Below are positions 31,890 to 41,760 of a DNA stretch of 64,000 bases, in pieces. Within the stretch, counting starts at the first letter, position 1. Every line of letters starts with the position of its first letter. Source of the stretch: Streptococcus mitis (lineage in GTDB: Bacteria; Bacillota; Bacilli; Lactobacillales; Streptococcaceae); contig NZ_CABEHV010000004.1 of NCBI RefSeq assembly GCF_901542415.1, positions 186,001 through 250,000 of the forward strand, written 5' to 3'. A program made the translations under genes and the position numbers. The notes under the pieces are model-generated. The model made no database searches and had not been told where the DNA came from. It saw nothing but the letters and a program-made list of their open reading frames with translations.

Positions 31890-33224
31890 ATGTCTTCTCA
31901 TAAAAAAGTGTCACTCTCTGAGATTAATCAATCTATCGATACTCCAAATAACAATCATTTCTGGCAAAATTTAAATGCCTTTTTAGGTCCGGGTGCTCTT
32001 GTCGCAGTTGGTTATATGGATCCAGGAAACTGGATTACCAGTGTAGTCGGTGGTGCTTCCTATAAGTATAGTCTCTTGTTTGTTATCTTGATTTCATCTC
32101 TCATTGCCATGCAACTTCAGCAGATGGCAGGAAAGCTTGGTATTGTAACCCAGATGGACCTGGCTCAAGCAACGGCTCATCATTCACCTAAATGGCTTCG
32201 TTATAGTCTATGGGTGATTTTAGAATTAGCCTTGATGGCGACAGATCTGGCAGAAGTTCTAGGTTCAGCGATTGCTCTCAATCTTCTCTTTAAGATTCCG
32301 ATTATGATAGCAATTCTCTTGACCGTGTTGGATGTTTTTCTCTTATTGCTTCTGATGAAATTTGGCTTTAAGAAGATTGAAGCTATTGTGACAACACTGA
32401 TTTTAACCATTCTAGCAATTTTTACCTATCTGGTAGCTTTGTCACATCCAAGCTTCCAAGGAATCGTTGAGGGTTATCTACCGAATGCAACCTTATTTGA
32501 AAGTCCCTTGCCAGGGCATGAAAGTCAATTAACCTTGGCACTAGGGATCGTGGGAGCAACGGTTATGCCCCATAACCTCTATTTGCATTCTTCCTTGTCT
32601 CAAACTCGGAAAATCAATCACAAGGACAAGGATGATGTTCGAAAAGCGGTGCGCTTTATGACCTGGGATTCAAATCTCCAATTATCCTTGGCCTTTGTGG
32701 TTAACTCCCTTCTATTAATTCTCGGGGCGGCTCTCTTTTTCGGCCATGCATCTGAGATTTCTGCCTTCTCTCAAATGTATAATGCCTTGCAGGATTCTAC
32801 TATTGCAGGAGCTATAGCTAGCTCGACCTTATCAACCTTGTTTGCCTTGGCTTTATTAGCCAGTGGTCAAAATTCGACAATTACGGGTACCTTGACTGGA
32901 CAAATCGTTATGGAAGGTTTCTTGCATATGAGATTACCTCAATGGTTCATTCGTTTGGCAACTCGTCTCTTTGCCTTGTTGCCTGTCATGATTGTAGCGG
33001 TTCTGTTTGGTCATCAGGAAAAAACATTGGATCAGTTATTGGTTTATTCACAAGTCTTTCTTTCGATTGCTCTTCCATTTTCAATCTTCCCACTGATTTA
33101 TCTAACTTCTAAGAAATCACTGATGGGAGAATTTACCAATGCCAAATGGAATACCATCCTTGGCTATATCGTTTCCATTATCTTAACAATTCTCAATGTG
33201 AAATTGTTATTTGATATTTTCTAA
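31890..33224 (+). CDS. mntH: NRAMP-family manganese transporter MntH
   Basis: A 444-residue membrane protein with about 11 spans. The metal-site motif VGYMDPGNWITS lies in the first transmembrane helix (about residues 41-52), and GATVMPHNLYLHSS in helix 6 (about 226) carries the conserved Met-Pro-His. SGQNSTITGTLTGQIVMEG is the family consensus transport motif. It imports Mn(II), possibly Fe(II), with protons. The tandem operators upstream fit metal repression. Its terminator is split by the second IS copy. Confidence 0.95.
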   Translation: MSSHKKVSLSEINQSIDTPNNNHFWQNLNAFLGPGALVAVGYMDPGNWITSVVGGASYKYSLLFVILISSLIAMQLQQMAGKLGIVTQMDLAQATAHHSPKWLRYSLWVILELALMATDLAEVLGSAIALNLLFKIPIMIAILLTVLDVFLLLLLMKFGFKKIEAIVTTLILTILAIFTYLVALSHPSFQGIVEGYLPNATLFESPLPGHESQLTLALGIVGATVMPHNLYLHSSLSQTRKINHKDKDDVRKAVRFMTWDSNLQLSLAFVVNSLLLILGAALFFGHASEISAFSQMYNALQDSTIAGAIASSTLSTLFALALLASGQNSTITGTLTGQIVMEGFLHMRLPQWFIRLATRLFALLPVMIVAVLFGHQEKTLDQLLVYSQVFLSIALPFSIFPLIYLTSKKSLMGEFTNAKWNTILGYIVSIILTILNVKLLFDIF

Positions 33225-33279
33225 GAAATTCACCCGAGTTATAAAACAAGCATATAAGAAAAAAGATACCCAAGATTTC

Positions 33280-34882
33280 GAGCCTACTGAAAAAGTCATC
33301 AAATTGATGGCTTTTTTGTTATACTAGAGATGAGGTGAAATGATGCTTGATAATCAGTTAACTATGGATGTCAGTCCTTATTCTAGTTTGTATGATATCG
33401 TGGTTCCTAAAAACCACTTTTTACGTCAGCTAACTGAACTCTGTGATTTTAGCTTTATTTATGATGAACTAGAAAAGAATTATCGTCCCGATTTTGGGCG
33501 TAAAGCTTATTCACCGATTATGATGTTCAAATATCTCTTGTTAAAAGATATTTATAAGTTATCAGATGTAGATGTGGTAGGACGTTCCTTGTCAGATATG
33601 GCCTTTAAATTTTTTCTTGGTCTAGCTCCTGAAGATTCTGTTATCGAGCCATCCTCTCTGACAAAATTTAGAAAGCTAAGAATTAAAGATGACAAACTGC
33701 TTGATGTATTGATTCAGAAGTCTGTTCAAATTGCACTCGAACATAACTTGATTAAGAGTAAAATCCTCATTGTGGATGCCACTCACACCAAATCTCATTA
33801 TAATCATAAGAAACCCCAAGAAATCCTTAGAGAGCGTTCAAAAGCTTTACGTAAAACAATTTATCAACATTCAGAAGATATCAAAATAGAATTTCCAAAG
33901 AAACCTCAAGAAGATAACCTCGAAGCAGAGTTGACCTATACAGAGGAGTTAATGGCTGTGGTTGAAAAACACGAGGAACTCTTAGCCCTACCGGCTGTTT
34001 CTCAAAAGTTCAATTACCTAAAAGAGGCTGTCGAGGACGACTTAGAACATTTGGAAGCTTCTGTTAAGGAGGAGGCTAGGCTCGGACATAAGACAGCCGA
34101 CAGCTCTTTCTATGGATATAAAAGTCATATCGCTATGACGGATGAACGGATTATTACTGCTTGTGTGGTTACTTCTGGTGAACAAAGCGATGGGAAATAT
34201 TTACCTGAATTATATGCCAAAACAAAGGAAAATAGTCTGGACATCGAGACTATTATTGGTGATGCGGCTTATTCAGGAAAGGACAACATTCAACTAGCTC
34301 GCAAAGAAAAGATTCATTTGGTTTCAAAACTGAATCCTTCTGTTTCAAAAGGTTACCGTAAAGAAGAGGATGCGTTTGAATTTAATAAAGATGCAGGGCT
34401 ATTTGTCTGTCCAGAAGGACACATGGCTGTTCGCAAAGCAAGGACAGGGAAAAAATATCAAAATAAGAATCAAGTTGTCACTCATTACTTTGACATTGAG
34501 AAGTGCAAGAGTTGCCTTTCCAAGGAAGGATGTTATAAGGAGGGGGCAAAGTCTAAAACTTATTCAATAGCCATTAAGAGTGACGACCATCTTTTCCAGA
34601 AGAAATTTCAGGAAACACCTTATTTTAAAGAAATGGCCAGACATCGCTATAAAATCGAAGCAAAGAATGCCGAACTAAAACAGAGACATGGCTTTGATGT
34701 CGCGAGAGCATCGGGTCTTTTCAGCATGGAGTTACAGGCAGCAACAACCATTTTCGTGGTCAATATGAAACGAATTATGACCTTAATAAATACAAAATAA
34801 CCGAGGAATTCGCTCAAATTAACGAGAGATTCCTCGGTTTTCATTTCATTAAAAGTAAGAGACCTGTTTTTTCAGTGGACTC
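33280..34882 (+). mobile_element. IS1182-family insertion sequence, copy 2
   Basis: 1603 bp, same orientation and apparently identical to the copy at 19275. It is flanked by AAGATTTC (33272-33279 and 34883-34890; one more C matches if the terminal base is counted). This target differs from that of copy 1, so the two insertions were independent. Confidence 0.95.
33340..34800 (+). CDS. IS1182-family DDE transposase
   Basis: A 486-residue protein identical to the transposase at 19335-20795, with the same DATHTKSHYN, GDAAYSGKDN and KIEAKNAELKQRHG segments. Frame intact. The identity of both copies over their full length indicates recent transposition or gene conversion. Confidence 0.95.
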   Translation: MMLDNQLTMDVSPYSSLYDIVVPKNHFLRQLTELCDFSFIYDELEKNYRPDFGRKAYSPIMMFKYLLLKDIYKLSDVDVVGRSLSDMAFKFFLGLAPEDSVIEPSSLTKFRKLRIKDDKLLDVLIQKSVQIALEHNLIKSKILIVDATHTKSHYNHKKPQEILRERSKALRKTIYQHSEDIKIEFPKKPQEDNLEAELTYTEELMAVVEKHEELLALPAVSQKFNYLKEAVEDDLEHLEASVKEEARLGHKTADSSFYGYKSHIAMTDERIITACVVTSGEQSDGKYLPELYAKTKENSLDIETIIGDAAYSGKDNIQLARKEKIHLVSKLNPSVSKGYRKEEDAFEFNKDAGLFVCPEGHMAVRKARTGKKYQNKNQVVTHYFDIEKCKSCLSKEGCYKEGAKSKTYSIAIKSDDHLFQKKFQETPYFKEMARHRYKIEAKNAELKQRHGFDVARASGLFSMELQAATTIFVVNMKRIMTLINTK

Positions 34883-34913
34883 AAGATTTCTTGGGTATCT
34901 TTTTTAAAATAAA

Positions 34914-35001
34914 CGGAAGACATGGGATTCGAACCCACGCACGCTGTTACACGCCTACCGCGTTTCCAACACGGCCTCTTAAGCCTCTTGAGTAATCTTC
35001 C
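34914..35001 (-). tRNA. tRNA-Ser (anticodon GGA)
   Basis: Read on the minus strand: GGAAGAT acceptor strand, anticodon stem CCGTG/CGCGG around loop TTGGAAA (anticodon complement at 34965-34967), a long variable arm typical of tRNA-Ser, and the T arm GGGTTCGAATCCC. Length 88 nt; CCA is not encoded. It reads UCC/UCU codons. It converges on mntH and shares the split terminator. Confidence 0.96.
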
Positions 35002-35077
35002 AATACTTACTCAAATAGTCTACCATAAAGGCCCCTATCTTGCAATAAAAATTCTAGAAATAAGAAAAATGATAGAT

Positions 35078-35130
35078 TTTGAAAGAAAATGATAAAAAAT
35101 GCTTGACTTTGAAAGAAAGTGTGATAGAAT
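35078..35130 (+). promoter_or_regulatory. fru operon promoter with direct repeats
   Basis: TTGACT (35103-35108), a 16-bp spacer and TAGAAT (35125-35130). The sequence TTTGAAAGAAA occurs at 35078-35088 and again at 35108-35118, 30 bp apart and overlapping the promoter spacer, as expected for a DeoR-type (FruR) operator. The region 34801-35162 otherwise holds only the IS end and tRNA-Ser. Confidence 0.6.
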
Positions 35131-35162
35131 GAATAGTGTAAACGATAACAGGAGGTGATTCA

Positions 35163-35903
35163 GTGTTAAAAACAGAGCGGAAACAACTGATTTTAGAGGA
35201 GTTAAATCAACATCATGTAGTTTCTCTAGAAAAATTAGTTAGTTTGCTAGAGACCTCAGAATCAACGGTTCGAAGAGACTTGGATGAGTTGGAAGCGGAA
35301 AACAAGCTTCGTCGCGTGCATGGTGGAGCAGAATTGCCCCATTCCTTGCAGGAAGAAGAAACCATTCAAGAAAAATCTGTCAAAAACCTTCAAGAAAAGA
35401 AGTTGCTGGCTCAGAAAGCAGCCTCTCTCATTAAGGAACAAGATGTCATCTTTATCGATGCTGGAACAACAACTGCTTTTTTGATCCATGAATTGGTCAA
35501 TAAGAATATTACTGTTGTGACAAATTCGATTCACCATGCCGCACAGTTGGTTGAAAAGCAGATTCCAACTGTCATGGTTGGAGGAAGTGTCAAGATGGCA
35601 ACAGATGCTAGCATCGGGGGCGTTGCTCTTAACCAGATTAACCAATTGCACTTTGACCGTGCCTTTATCGGGATGAATGGTGTGGACGATGGCTATTATA
35701 CGACTCCTGATATGGAGGAGGGGGCTGTGAAGCGTGCTATTTTAGAAAATGCAAAACAGACCTATGTCTTGGTGGATTCGTCAAAAATTGGACAAACTTG
35801 CTTTGCCAAGGTAGCACCACTCAAACGAGCTATTGTTATCACAAGTCAAGGGCATGAGCTCTTGCAGGCTATTAAGGAGAAAACGGAGGTAATAGAAGTA
35901 TGA
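35163..35903 (+). CDS. fruR: DeoR-family repressor of the fructose operon
   Basis: A 246-residue protein, GTG start after AGGAGGTGA. The N-terminal winged helix (VSLEKLVSLLETSESTVRRDLDELE) and RRVHGGAEL are the DeoR hallmarks. The C-terminal sugar-phosphate sensor contains IFIDAGTTTAFLIHEL and VTNSIHHA. It probably senses fructose-1-phosphate and represses its own operon. It overlaps fruK by 4 bases. Confidence 0.93.
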   Translation: MLKTERKQLILEELNQHHVVSLEKLVSLLETSESTVRRDLDELEAENKLRRVHGGAELPHSLQEEETIQEKSVKNLQEKKLLAQKAASLIKEQDVIFIDAGTTTAFLIHELVNKNITVVTNSIHHAAQLVEKQIPTVMVGGSVKMATDASIGGVALNQINQLHFDRAFIGMNGVDDGYYTTPDMEEGAVKRAILENAKQTYVLVDSSKIGQTCFAKVAPLKRAIVITSQGHELLQAIKEKTEVIEV

Positions 35904-36811
35904 TTTATACAGTCACACTCAATCCATCCATTGACTATATCGTTCGTTTGGACCAAGTCCAAGTTGGTAGTGTCAATCGTATGGACAGTGATGATAAGTT
36001 TGCTGGTGGGAAAGGAATCAATGTCAGCCGTGTCTTGAAACGTTTGGATATACCAAATACAGCGACGGGATTTATCGGAGGCTTTACTGGTAAATTTATC
36101 ACAGATACCCTTGCAGAGGAAGAAATCGAGACATGTTTTGTCCAAGTGGCAGAAGATACTCGTATCAATGTTAAAATCAAAGCAGACCAAGAAACAGAAA
36201 TCAACGGAACGGGTCCAAATGTGGAACCAGCTCAGCTAGAAGAATTGAAAGATATTTTGTCTAGTTTGACTGCAGAAGACACGGTTGTATTTGCGGGTTC
36301 AAGTGCTAAAAATCTAGGCAATGTTATCTATAAGGATTTGATTACCTTGACGCGTCAGACGGGTGCGCAAGTGGTTTGTGACTTTGAAGGACAGACCTTG
36401 ATTGATAGTTTGGACTACCAGCCGCTTTTGGTCAAACCAAACAATCATGAACTGGGAGCTATCTTTGGAGTGAAACTCGAAAGTTTAGATGAAATCGAGA
36501 ACTATGCTCGTCAGTTACTGGCCAAAGGAGCTCAAAATGTCATTATCTCCATGGCTGGGGACGGTGCCCTTCTTGTCACATCTGAGGGAGCTTATTTCGC
36601 AAAACCTATCAAGGGAACAGTCAAAAATTCAGTTGGTGCTGGTGATTCTATGGTTGCCGGATTCACAGGTGAATTTGTCAAATCTAAAGATGCAGTAGAA
36701 GCCTTCAAATGGGGAGTGGCTTGCGGAACGGCAACCACCTTCTCAGATGACTTGGCAACAGCAGAATTTATTAAAGAAACATATGAAAAAGTTGAGGTAG
36801 AAAAACGATGA
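35900..36811 (+). CDS. fruK: 1-phosphofructokinase
   Basis: A 303-residue PfkB-family kinase. YTVTLNPSIDYIV at the start, FAGGKGINVSRVLKRL (substrate-binding GGKG) and the ATP/catalytic KNSVGAGDSMVAGF near residue 250 are complete. It converts fructose-1-phosphate, produced by FruA, to fructose-1,6-bisphosphate. It overlaps fruA by 4 bases. Confidence 0.95.
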   Translation: MIYTVTLNPSIDYIVRLDQVQVGSVNRMDSDDKFAGGKGINVSRVLKRLDIPNTATGFIGGFTGKFITDTLAEEEIETCFVQVAEDTRINVKIKADQETEINGTGPNVEPAQLEELKDILSSLTAEDTVVFAGSSAKNLGNVIYKDLITLTRQTGAQVVCDFEGQTLIDSLDYQPLLVKPNNHELGAIFGVKLESLDEIENYARQLLAKGAQNVIISMAGDGALLVTSEGAYFAKPIKGTVKNSVGAGDSMVAGFTGEFVKSKDAVEAFKWGVACGTATTFSDDLATAEFIKETYEKVEVEKR

Positions 36812-38760
36812 AAATTCAAGACCTATTGAGAAAAGATGTTATGTTGCTGGATTTGCAAGCAACTGAAAAAACAGCTGTCATCGACGAGATGATTAAAAGT
36901 TTGACAGACCACGGTTATGTGACAGATTTTGAAACCTTTAAAGAAGGAATTTTGGCGCGTGAAGCTCTCACTTCTACAGGTTTGGGTGATGGTATCGCAA
37001 TGCCTCACAGCAAAAATGCTGCTGTCAAAGAAGCGACAGTTCTCTTTGCCAAGTCAAACAAGGGTGTTGACTACGAGAGCTTGGATGGACAATCAACTGA
37101 CCTCTTCTTTATGATTGCAGCTCCAGAAGGTGCCAATGATACTCACTTGGCAGCCTTGGCAGAATTGTCTCAATACTTGATGAAAGACGGTTTTGCTGAC
37201 AAACTTCGTCAAGTAACATCAGCTGACCAAGTTATCGAACTTTTTAACCAAGCTTCAGAAAAAACTGAAGAGCCTGTTCAAGTACCTGCTAATAACTCGG
37301 GTGACTTTATCGTAGCTGTTACAGCTTGTACAACAGGTATTGCCCACACTTACATGGCTCAAGAAGCTCTTCAAAAAGTAGCTGCTGAAATGGGTGTTGG
37401 GATCAAGGTTGAGACTAATGGTGCTAGCGGTGTTGGAAATCAACTAACTGCAGAAGATATCCGCAAGGCTAAAGCTGTTATCATCGCAGCAGACAAGGCC
37501 GTTGAAATGGATCGTTTCGATGGCAAACCATTGATCAATCGTCCAGTTGCTGACGGTATCCGTAAAACAGAAGAATTGATTAACTTGGCTCTTTCAGGAG
37601 ATGCTGAAGTCTACCGTGCTGCTAATGGAGCAAAAGCTTCGACAGCAAGCAACGAAAAACAAAGCCTTGGTGGTGCCTTCTACAAACACTTGATGAGTGG
37701 TGTATCTCAAATGTTGCCATTCGTTATAGGTGGTGGTATCATGATTGCCCTTGCCTTCTTGATTGACGGTGCTTTGGGTGTTCCAAATGAAAATCTTGGT
37801 AATCTTGGTTCCTACCATGAGCTAGCTTCTATGTTTATGAAAATTGGTGGAGCTGCCTTTGGTTTGATGCTCCCAGTCTTTGCAGGTTATGTTGCCTACT
37901 CTATCGCTGAAAAACCAGGTTTGGTAGCAGGTTTCGTGGCTGGTGCTATTGCCAAAGAAGGTTTTGCCTTTGGTAAAATTCCTTATGCCGCAGGTGGTGA
38001 AGCAACTTCAACTCTTGCAGGTGTCTCATCTGGTTTCCTAGGTGCCCTTGTTGGTGGATTTATCGCAGGTGCTTTAGTTCTTGCTATCAAGAAATACGTT
38101 AAAGTTCCTCGTTCACTCGAAGGTGCTAAATCAATTCTTCTCTTGCCACTTCTTGGAACAATCTTGACTGGATTTGTCATGCTAGCTGTGAATATCCCAA
38201 TGGCAGCAATCAATACTGCTATGAATGACTTCCTAGGCGGTCTTGGAGGAGGTTCAGCTGTCCTTCTTGGTATCGTCCTTGGTGGAATGATGGCTGTTGA
38301 CATGGGTGGACCAGTTAACAAAGCGGCTTATGTATTTGGTACAGGTACGCTTGCAGCGACTGTTTCTTCAGGTGGTTCTGTGGCTATGGCAGCAGTTATG
38401 GCTGGAGGAATGGTGCCACCACTTGCCATCTTTGTCGCAACTCTTCTCTTTAAAGACAAATTTACTAAGGAAGAACGCAACTCTGGTTTGACAAACATCA
38501 TCATGGGCTTGTCATTTATCACTGAGGGAGCGATTCCGTTTGGTGCAGCTGACCCAGCTCGTGCGATCCCAAGCTTCATCCTTGGTTCAGCAGTAGCAGG
38601 TGGACTCGTTGGTCTTACTGGTATCAAACTAATGGCGCCACACGGAGGAATCTTCGTTATCGCCCTTACTTCTAATGCTCTTCTTTACCTCGTGTCTGTC
38701 TTGGTAGGAGCAATCGTAAGTGGTGTAGTCTATGGTTACCTACGCAAACCACAAGCATAA
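36808..38760 (+). CDS. fruA: PTS fructose transporter EIIABC
   Basis: A 650-residue protein. EIIA comes first (phospho-His in GIAMPHSKNAAV, about residue 68), then EIIB (phospho-Cys in VTACTTGIAHTYMAQE, about 173), then the EIIC membrane domain from about 285 with GGGIMIALAFLIDG and the TEGAIPFGAADP motif. It imports and phosphorylates fructose to fructose-1-phosphate. Length and domain order are normal. Confidence 0.95.
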   Translation: MKIQDLLRKDVMLLDLQATEKTAVIDEMIKSLTDHGYVTDFETFKEGILAREALTSTGLGDGIAMPHSKNAAVKEATVLFAKSNKGVDYESLDGQSTDLFFMIAAPEGANDTHLAALAELSQYLMKDGFADKLRQVTSADQVIELFNQASEKTEEPVQVPANNSGDFIVAVTACTTGIAHTYMAQEALQKVAAEMGVGIKVETNGASGVGNQLTAEDIRKAKAVIIAADKAVEMDRFDGKPLINRPVADGIRKTEELINLALSGDAEVYRAANGAKASTASNEKQSLGGAFYKHLMSGVSQMLPFVIGGGIMIALAFLIDGALGVPNENLGNLGSYHELASMFMKIGGAAFGLMLPVFAGYVAYSIAEKPGLVAGFVAGAIAKEGFAFGKIPYAAGGEATSTLAGVSSGFLGALVGGFIAGALVLAIKKYVKVPRSLEGAKSILLLPLLGTILTGFVMLAVNIPMAAINTAMNDFLGGLGGGSAVLLGIVLGGMMAVDMGGPVNKAAYVFGTGTLAATVSSGGSVAMAAVMAGGMVPPLAIFVATLLFKDKFTKEERNSGLTNIIMGLSFITEGAIPFGAADPARAIPSFILGSAVAGGLVGLTGIKLMAPHGGIFVIALTSNALLYLVSVLVGAIVSGVVYGYLRKPQA

Positions 38761-38775
38761 AAAATAGAAAAATGA

Positions 38776-38805
38776 AAAGATTGTACCGTTTGGTGCAGTC
38801 TTTTT
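38776..38805 (+). terminator. Intrinsic terminator of the fru operon
   Basis: AAAAGATTGTACC and GGTGCAGTCTTTTT form a 13-bp stem with a GTTT loop. Confidence 0.8.
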
Positions 38806-38845
38806 CTCTTTCCGAAATGCCTGTGAAATATGGTATAATAGAAGA

Positions 38846-41149
38846 ATGGCAAACAAGAATACAAGTAAAACAAGACGGAGACCGTCTAAAGCAGAACTCG
38901 AAAGAAAAGAAGCGATTCAACGAATGTTGATTTCGTTGGGAATCGCCCTTTTATTGATTTTTGCAGCCTTTAAATTAGGGGCTGCAGGTATCACCCTTTA
39001 CAATCTAATTCGCTTGCTGGTAGGTAGCCTAGCTTATTTGGCAATATTTGGTATCCTGCTCTATCTCTTCTTCTTCAAGTGGATACGAAAACAGGAAGGA
39101 CTCTTATCAGGATTTTTCACCATATTTGCTGGCTTACTCTTGATTTTTGAGGCCTACTTGGTTTGGAAATATGGTTTGGACAAGTCGGTCTTAAAAGGAA
39201 CTATGGCTCAGGTTGTGACTGATTTGACTGGTTTTCGAACGACCAGTTTTGCTGGTGGAGGCTTGATTGGTGTTGGACTCTATGTGCCAACAGCCTTTCT
39301 CTTCTCAAATATCGGTACTTACTTTATTGGTTCTATCTTGATTTTAGTGGGTGCTCTCCTAGTCAGTCCTTGGTCTGTTTACGATATTGCTGAATTTTTC
39401 AGTAGAGGCTTTGCCAAATGGTGGGAAGGGCATGAGCGTCGAAAAGAGGAACGATTTGTTAAACAAGAAGAAAAAGCTCGCCAAAAGGCTGAGGAAGAGG
39501 CTAGATTAGAAAAAGAAGAGGCTGAAAAAGCCTTACTCGATATGCCTCCTGTTGATATGGAAACGGGTGAAATTCTGACAGAAGATGTTGTTCTTGACGT
39601 TCCATCTGTTCCGGAAGAAGAGTGGGTAGAACCAGAAATCATCCTGCCTCAAGCTGAACATGAATTCCCTGAACATGAGGAGGTCTTTGATGATGAAGAT
39701 GTACAAGTTGATTTTTCAGCCAAGGAGGCTCTTGAATATAAACTTCCAAGCTTACAACTCTTTGCCCCAGATAAACCAAAAGACCAGTCGAAAGAGAAGA
39801 AGATTGTTCGAGAAAATATCAAAATCCTAGAAGAAACCTTTGCTAGCTTTGGTATCAAGGTAACGGTTGAACGGGCTGAAATTGGGCCGTCAGTGACCAA
39901 GTATGAAGTCAAGCCAGCAGTCGGTGTACGGGTTAACCGCATTTCCAATCTAGCAGATGACCTCGCTCTAGCCTTGGCAGCCAAGGATGTCCGAATTGAA
40001 GCACCAATTCCTGGGAAATCCCTGGTCGGAATCGAAGTACCCAACTCTGAAATTGCGACAGTTTCTTTCCGCGAACTATGGGAACAATCTCAAACGAAAG
40101 CAGAAAATCTCTTAGAAATTCCTCTAGGAAAGGCAGTTAATGGCACCGCAAGAGCTTTTGACCTTTCCAAGATGCCCCACTTGCTAGTTGCAGGTTCAAC
40201 GGGTTCAGGGAAGTCAGTAGCTGTTAACGGCATTATCGCTAGCATCCTCATGAAGGCGAGACCTGACCAAGTTAAATTTATGATGGTCGATCCCAAGATG
40301 GTTGAGTTGTCTGTTTACAATGATATTCCCCACCTCTTGATTCCAGTCGTGACCAATCCACGTAAGGCCAGCAAGGCTTTGCAAAAGGTCGTGGATGAAA
40401 TGGAAAATCGTTATGAACTCTTTGCCAAGGTGGGAGTTCGGAATATTGCAGGTTTTAATGCCAAGGTAGAAGAGTTTAATGCTCAGTCTGAGTACAAGCA
40501 GGTTCCGCTACCACTCATTGTTGTAATTGTGGATGAGTTGGCTGACCTTATGATGGTAGCCAGCAAGGAAGTGGAAGATGCTATCATTCGTCTCGGACAG
40601 AAGGCGCGTGCTGCAGGTATCCACATGATTCTTGCAACCCAGCGTCCGTCCGTTGACGTCATTTCTGGTCTGATCAAGGCCAATGTCCCATCTCGTGTTG
40701 CTTTCGCAGTTTCATCAGGAACAGACTCCCGTACTATTTTAGATGAAAATGGAGCTGAGAAACTGCTTGGACGTGGAGATATGCTCTTTAAACCAATCGA
40801 TGAAAATCATCCAGTTCGTCTCCAAGGATCCTTTATCTCGGATGATGATGTTGAAAGCATCGTAAACTTTATCAAGGCTCAGGCAGATGCGGACTACGAT
40901 GAGAGTTTTGATCCAGGTGAGGTTTCTGAAAATGAAGGAGAATTTTCAGATGGTGAATCTGGTGGTGACCCGCTCTTTGAAGAAGCCAAGGCTTTGGTCA
41001 TTGAGACCCAGAAAGCCAGCGCATCTATGATTCAGCGTCGTTTGTCAGTTGGATTTAACCGTGCGACCCGCCTTATGGAAGAACTTGAGATGGCAGGTGT
41101 CATTGGCCCAGCTGAAGGTACCAAACCAAGAAAAGTTTTACAACAATAA
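38846..41149 (+). CDS. ftsK: DNA translocase FtsK/SpoIIIE
   Basis: A 767-residue protein. Four N-terminal membrane segments lie within residues 25-180. An acidic/coiled linker (about 190-310) leads to the motor: [17 protein letters not shown] is Walker A (about 435), [15 protein letters not shown]alker B, and [14 protein letters not shown] follows. The C-terminal winged-helix gamma domain includes [24 protein letters not shown]. It pumps chromosomal DNA away from the closing septum. Confidence 0.95.
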   Translation: MANKNTSKTRRRPSKAELERKEAIQRMLISLGIALLLIFAAFKLGAAGITLYNLIRLLVGSLAYLAIFGILLYLFFFKWIRKQEGLLSGFFTIFAGLLLIFEAYLVWKYGLDKSVLKGTMAQVVTDLTGFRTTSFAGGGLIGVGLYVPTAFLFSNIGTYFIGSILILVGALLVSPWSVYDIAEFFSRGFAKWWEGHERRKEERFVKQEEKARQKAEEEARLEKEEAEKALLDMPPVDMETGEILTEDVVLDVPSVPEEEWVEPEIILPQAEHEFPEHEEVFDDEDVQVDFSAKEALEYKLPSLQLFAPDKPKDQSKEKKIVRENIKILEETFASFGIKVTVERAEIGPSVTKYEVKPAVGVRVNRISNLADDLALALAAKDVRIEAPIPGKSLVGIEVPNSEIATVSFRELWEQSQTKAENLLEIPLGKAVNGTARAFDLSKMPHLLVAGSTGSGKSVAVNGIIASILMKARPDQVKFMMVDPKMVELSVYNDIPHLLIPVVTNPRKASKALQKVVDEMENRYELFAKVGVRNIAGFNAKVEEFNAQSEYKQVPLPLIVVIVDELADLMMVASKEVEDAIIRLGQKARAAGIHMILATQRPSVDVISGLIKANVPSRVAFAVSSGTDSRTILDENGAEKLLGRGDMLFKPIDENHPVRLQGSFISDDDVESIVNFIKAQADADYDESFDPGEVSENEGEFSDGESGGDPLFEEAKALVIETQKASASMIQRRLSVGFNRATRLMEELEMAGVIGPAEGTKPRKVLQQ

Positions 41150-41150
41150 A

Positions 41151-41188
41151 AAAATAGCTTCTTTCCAAGTTTGGAAGGAGGCTATTTT
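41151..41188. terminator. Bidirectional terminator between ftsK and the DUF6556 gene
   Basis: AAAATAGCTTCTTTCC pairs with GGAAGGAGGCTATTTT around AAGTTT, with A and T runs on both sides; it serves two convergent genes. Confidence 0.8.
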
Positions 41189-41193
41189 AGTGA

Positions 41194-41622
41194 TTATTGA
41201 TTAGTTTTATTTTCCGAAGTTGGGGTATTGGACTGTTTTTCATTTTCAGTAGTAGGCTTACTTGGAGCAGGAGTAGTAGATTCCTGAGTTGCTGCTTTCT
41301 GCTCTTCTTTTTTCTCTTCCTTGACGCTAGATTTTGGCGTTTCTTCTTGTTGTGTTTTTTCTTGGGTAGTGTTATTTTCCTTATTAGGGCTGGTGTTTTC
41401 CTGAGGGGATTCCTTTTGAATTTCTTTGACAATTGTTGTCGTCTGGCTTGTCGTAGGTTCTTTTTTAGTATTTTTGTTATTATCCAAGGCGTTCATGATA
41501 GTGATACTTGCGGTAATTAAGCCGAGGATACTACCGATAGTAGCAACGGTTTTTTGAAAGACTGTAAAGCCTTTTTTGATGTGTTCTGTTTTTGGTTTTG
41601 AAGTTCTACGATAATTAGACAT
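41194..41622 (-). CDS. DUF6556-like membrane-anchored low-complexity protein
   Basis: A 142-residue protein. A basic N terminus (SNYRRTSKPKTEHIKKG) precedes one membrane segment (TVATIGSILGLITASITIM). The remaining 95 residues are a Thr/Lys/Glu/Gln/Asn-rich, disordered tail. The layout suggests a C-outside single-span protein at the cell surface. Related proteins are annotated as DUF6556 in streptococci; function unknown. Confidence 0.75.
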   Translation of the reverse strand: MSNYRRTSKPKTEHIKKGFTVFQKTVATIGSILGLITASITIMNALDNNKNTKKEPTTSQTTTIVKEIQKESPQENTSPNKENNTTQEKTQQEETPKSSVKEEKKEEQKAATQESTTPAPSKPTTENEKQSNTPTSENKTNQ

Positions 41623-41760
41623 GCATTCTCTCCTTTAATTAAAATTTATTATACCTCATTTCTTTAAAAAAATCTTAAAAAAAGAGGAATTGCCCTTTCT
41701 TGTCGCAAGCTTCGTTTCATGATACAATAGAAGGAGTGATTTTAGAAAGCGTGAGAAAAC

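Larger units (their letters stand above)
33259..34905 (+). terminator. Bidirectional terminator of mntH/tRNA-Ser, split by IS
   Basis: The left arm AAAAAAGATACCCAAG (33259-33274) and right arm CTTGGGTATCTTTTTT (34890-34905) are perfect complements with a 4-nt ATTT loop once the IS and one target copy are removed. The IS inserted in the loop, so the two arms are now 1.6 kb apart. mntH transcripts now meet the hairpin at the IS left end instead. Confidence 0.88.

Noticed and set aside
19266-34890. Composite transposon formed by the two IS copies
   Set aside because: Each copy has its own distinct target duplication (GGTTGTGAG and AAGATTTC), so they inserted independently.
38328-38627. Minus-strand frames inside fruA and ftsK
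   Set aside because: Long antisense frames in biased-codon genes; no ribosome sites and no independent protein features.
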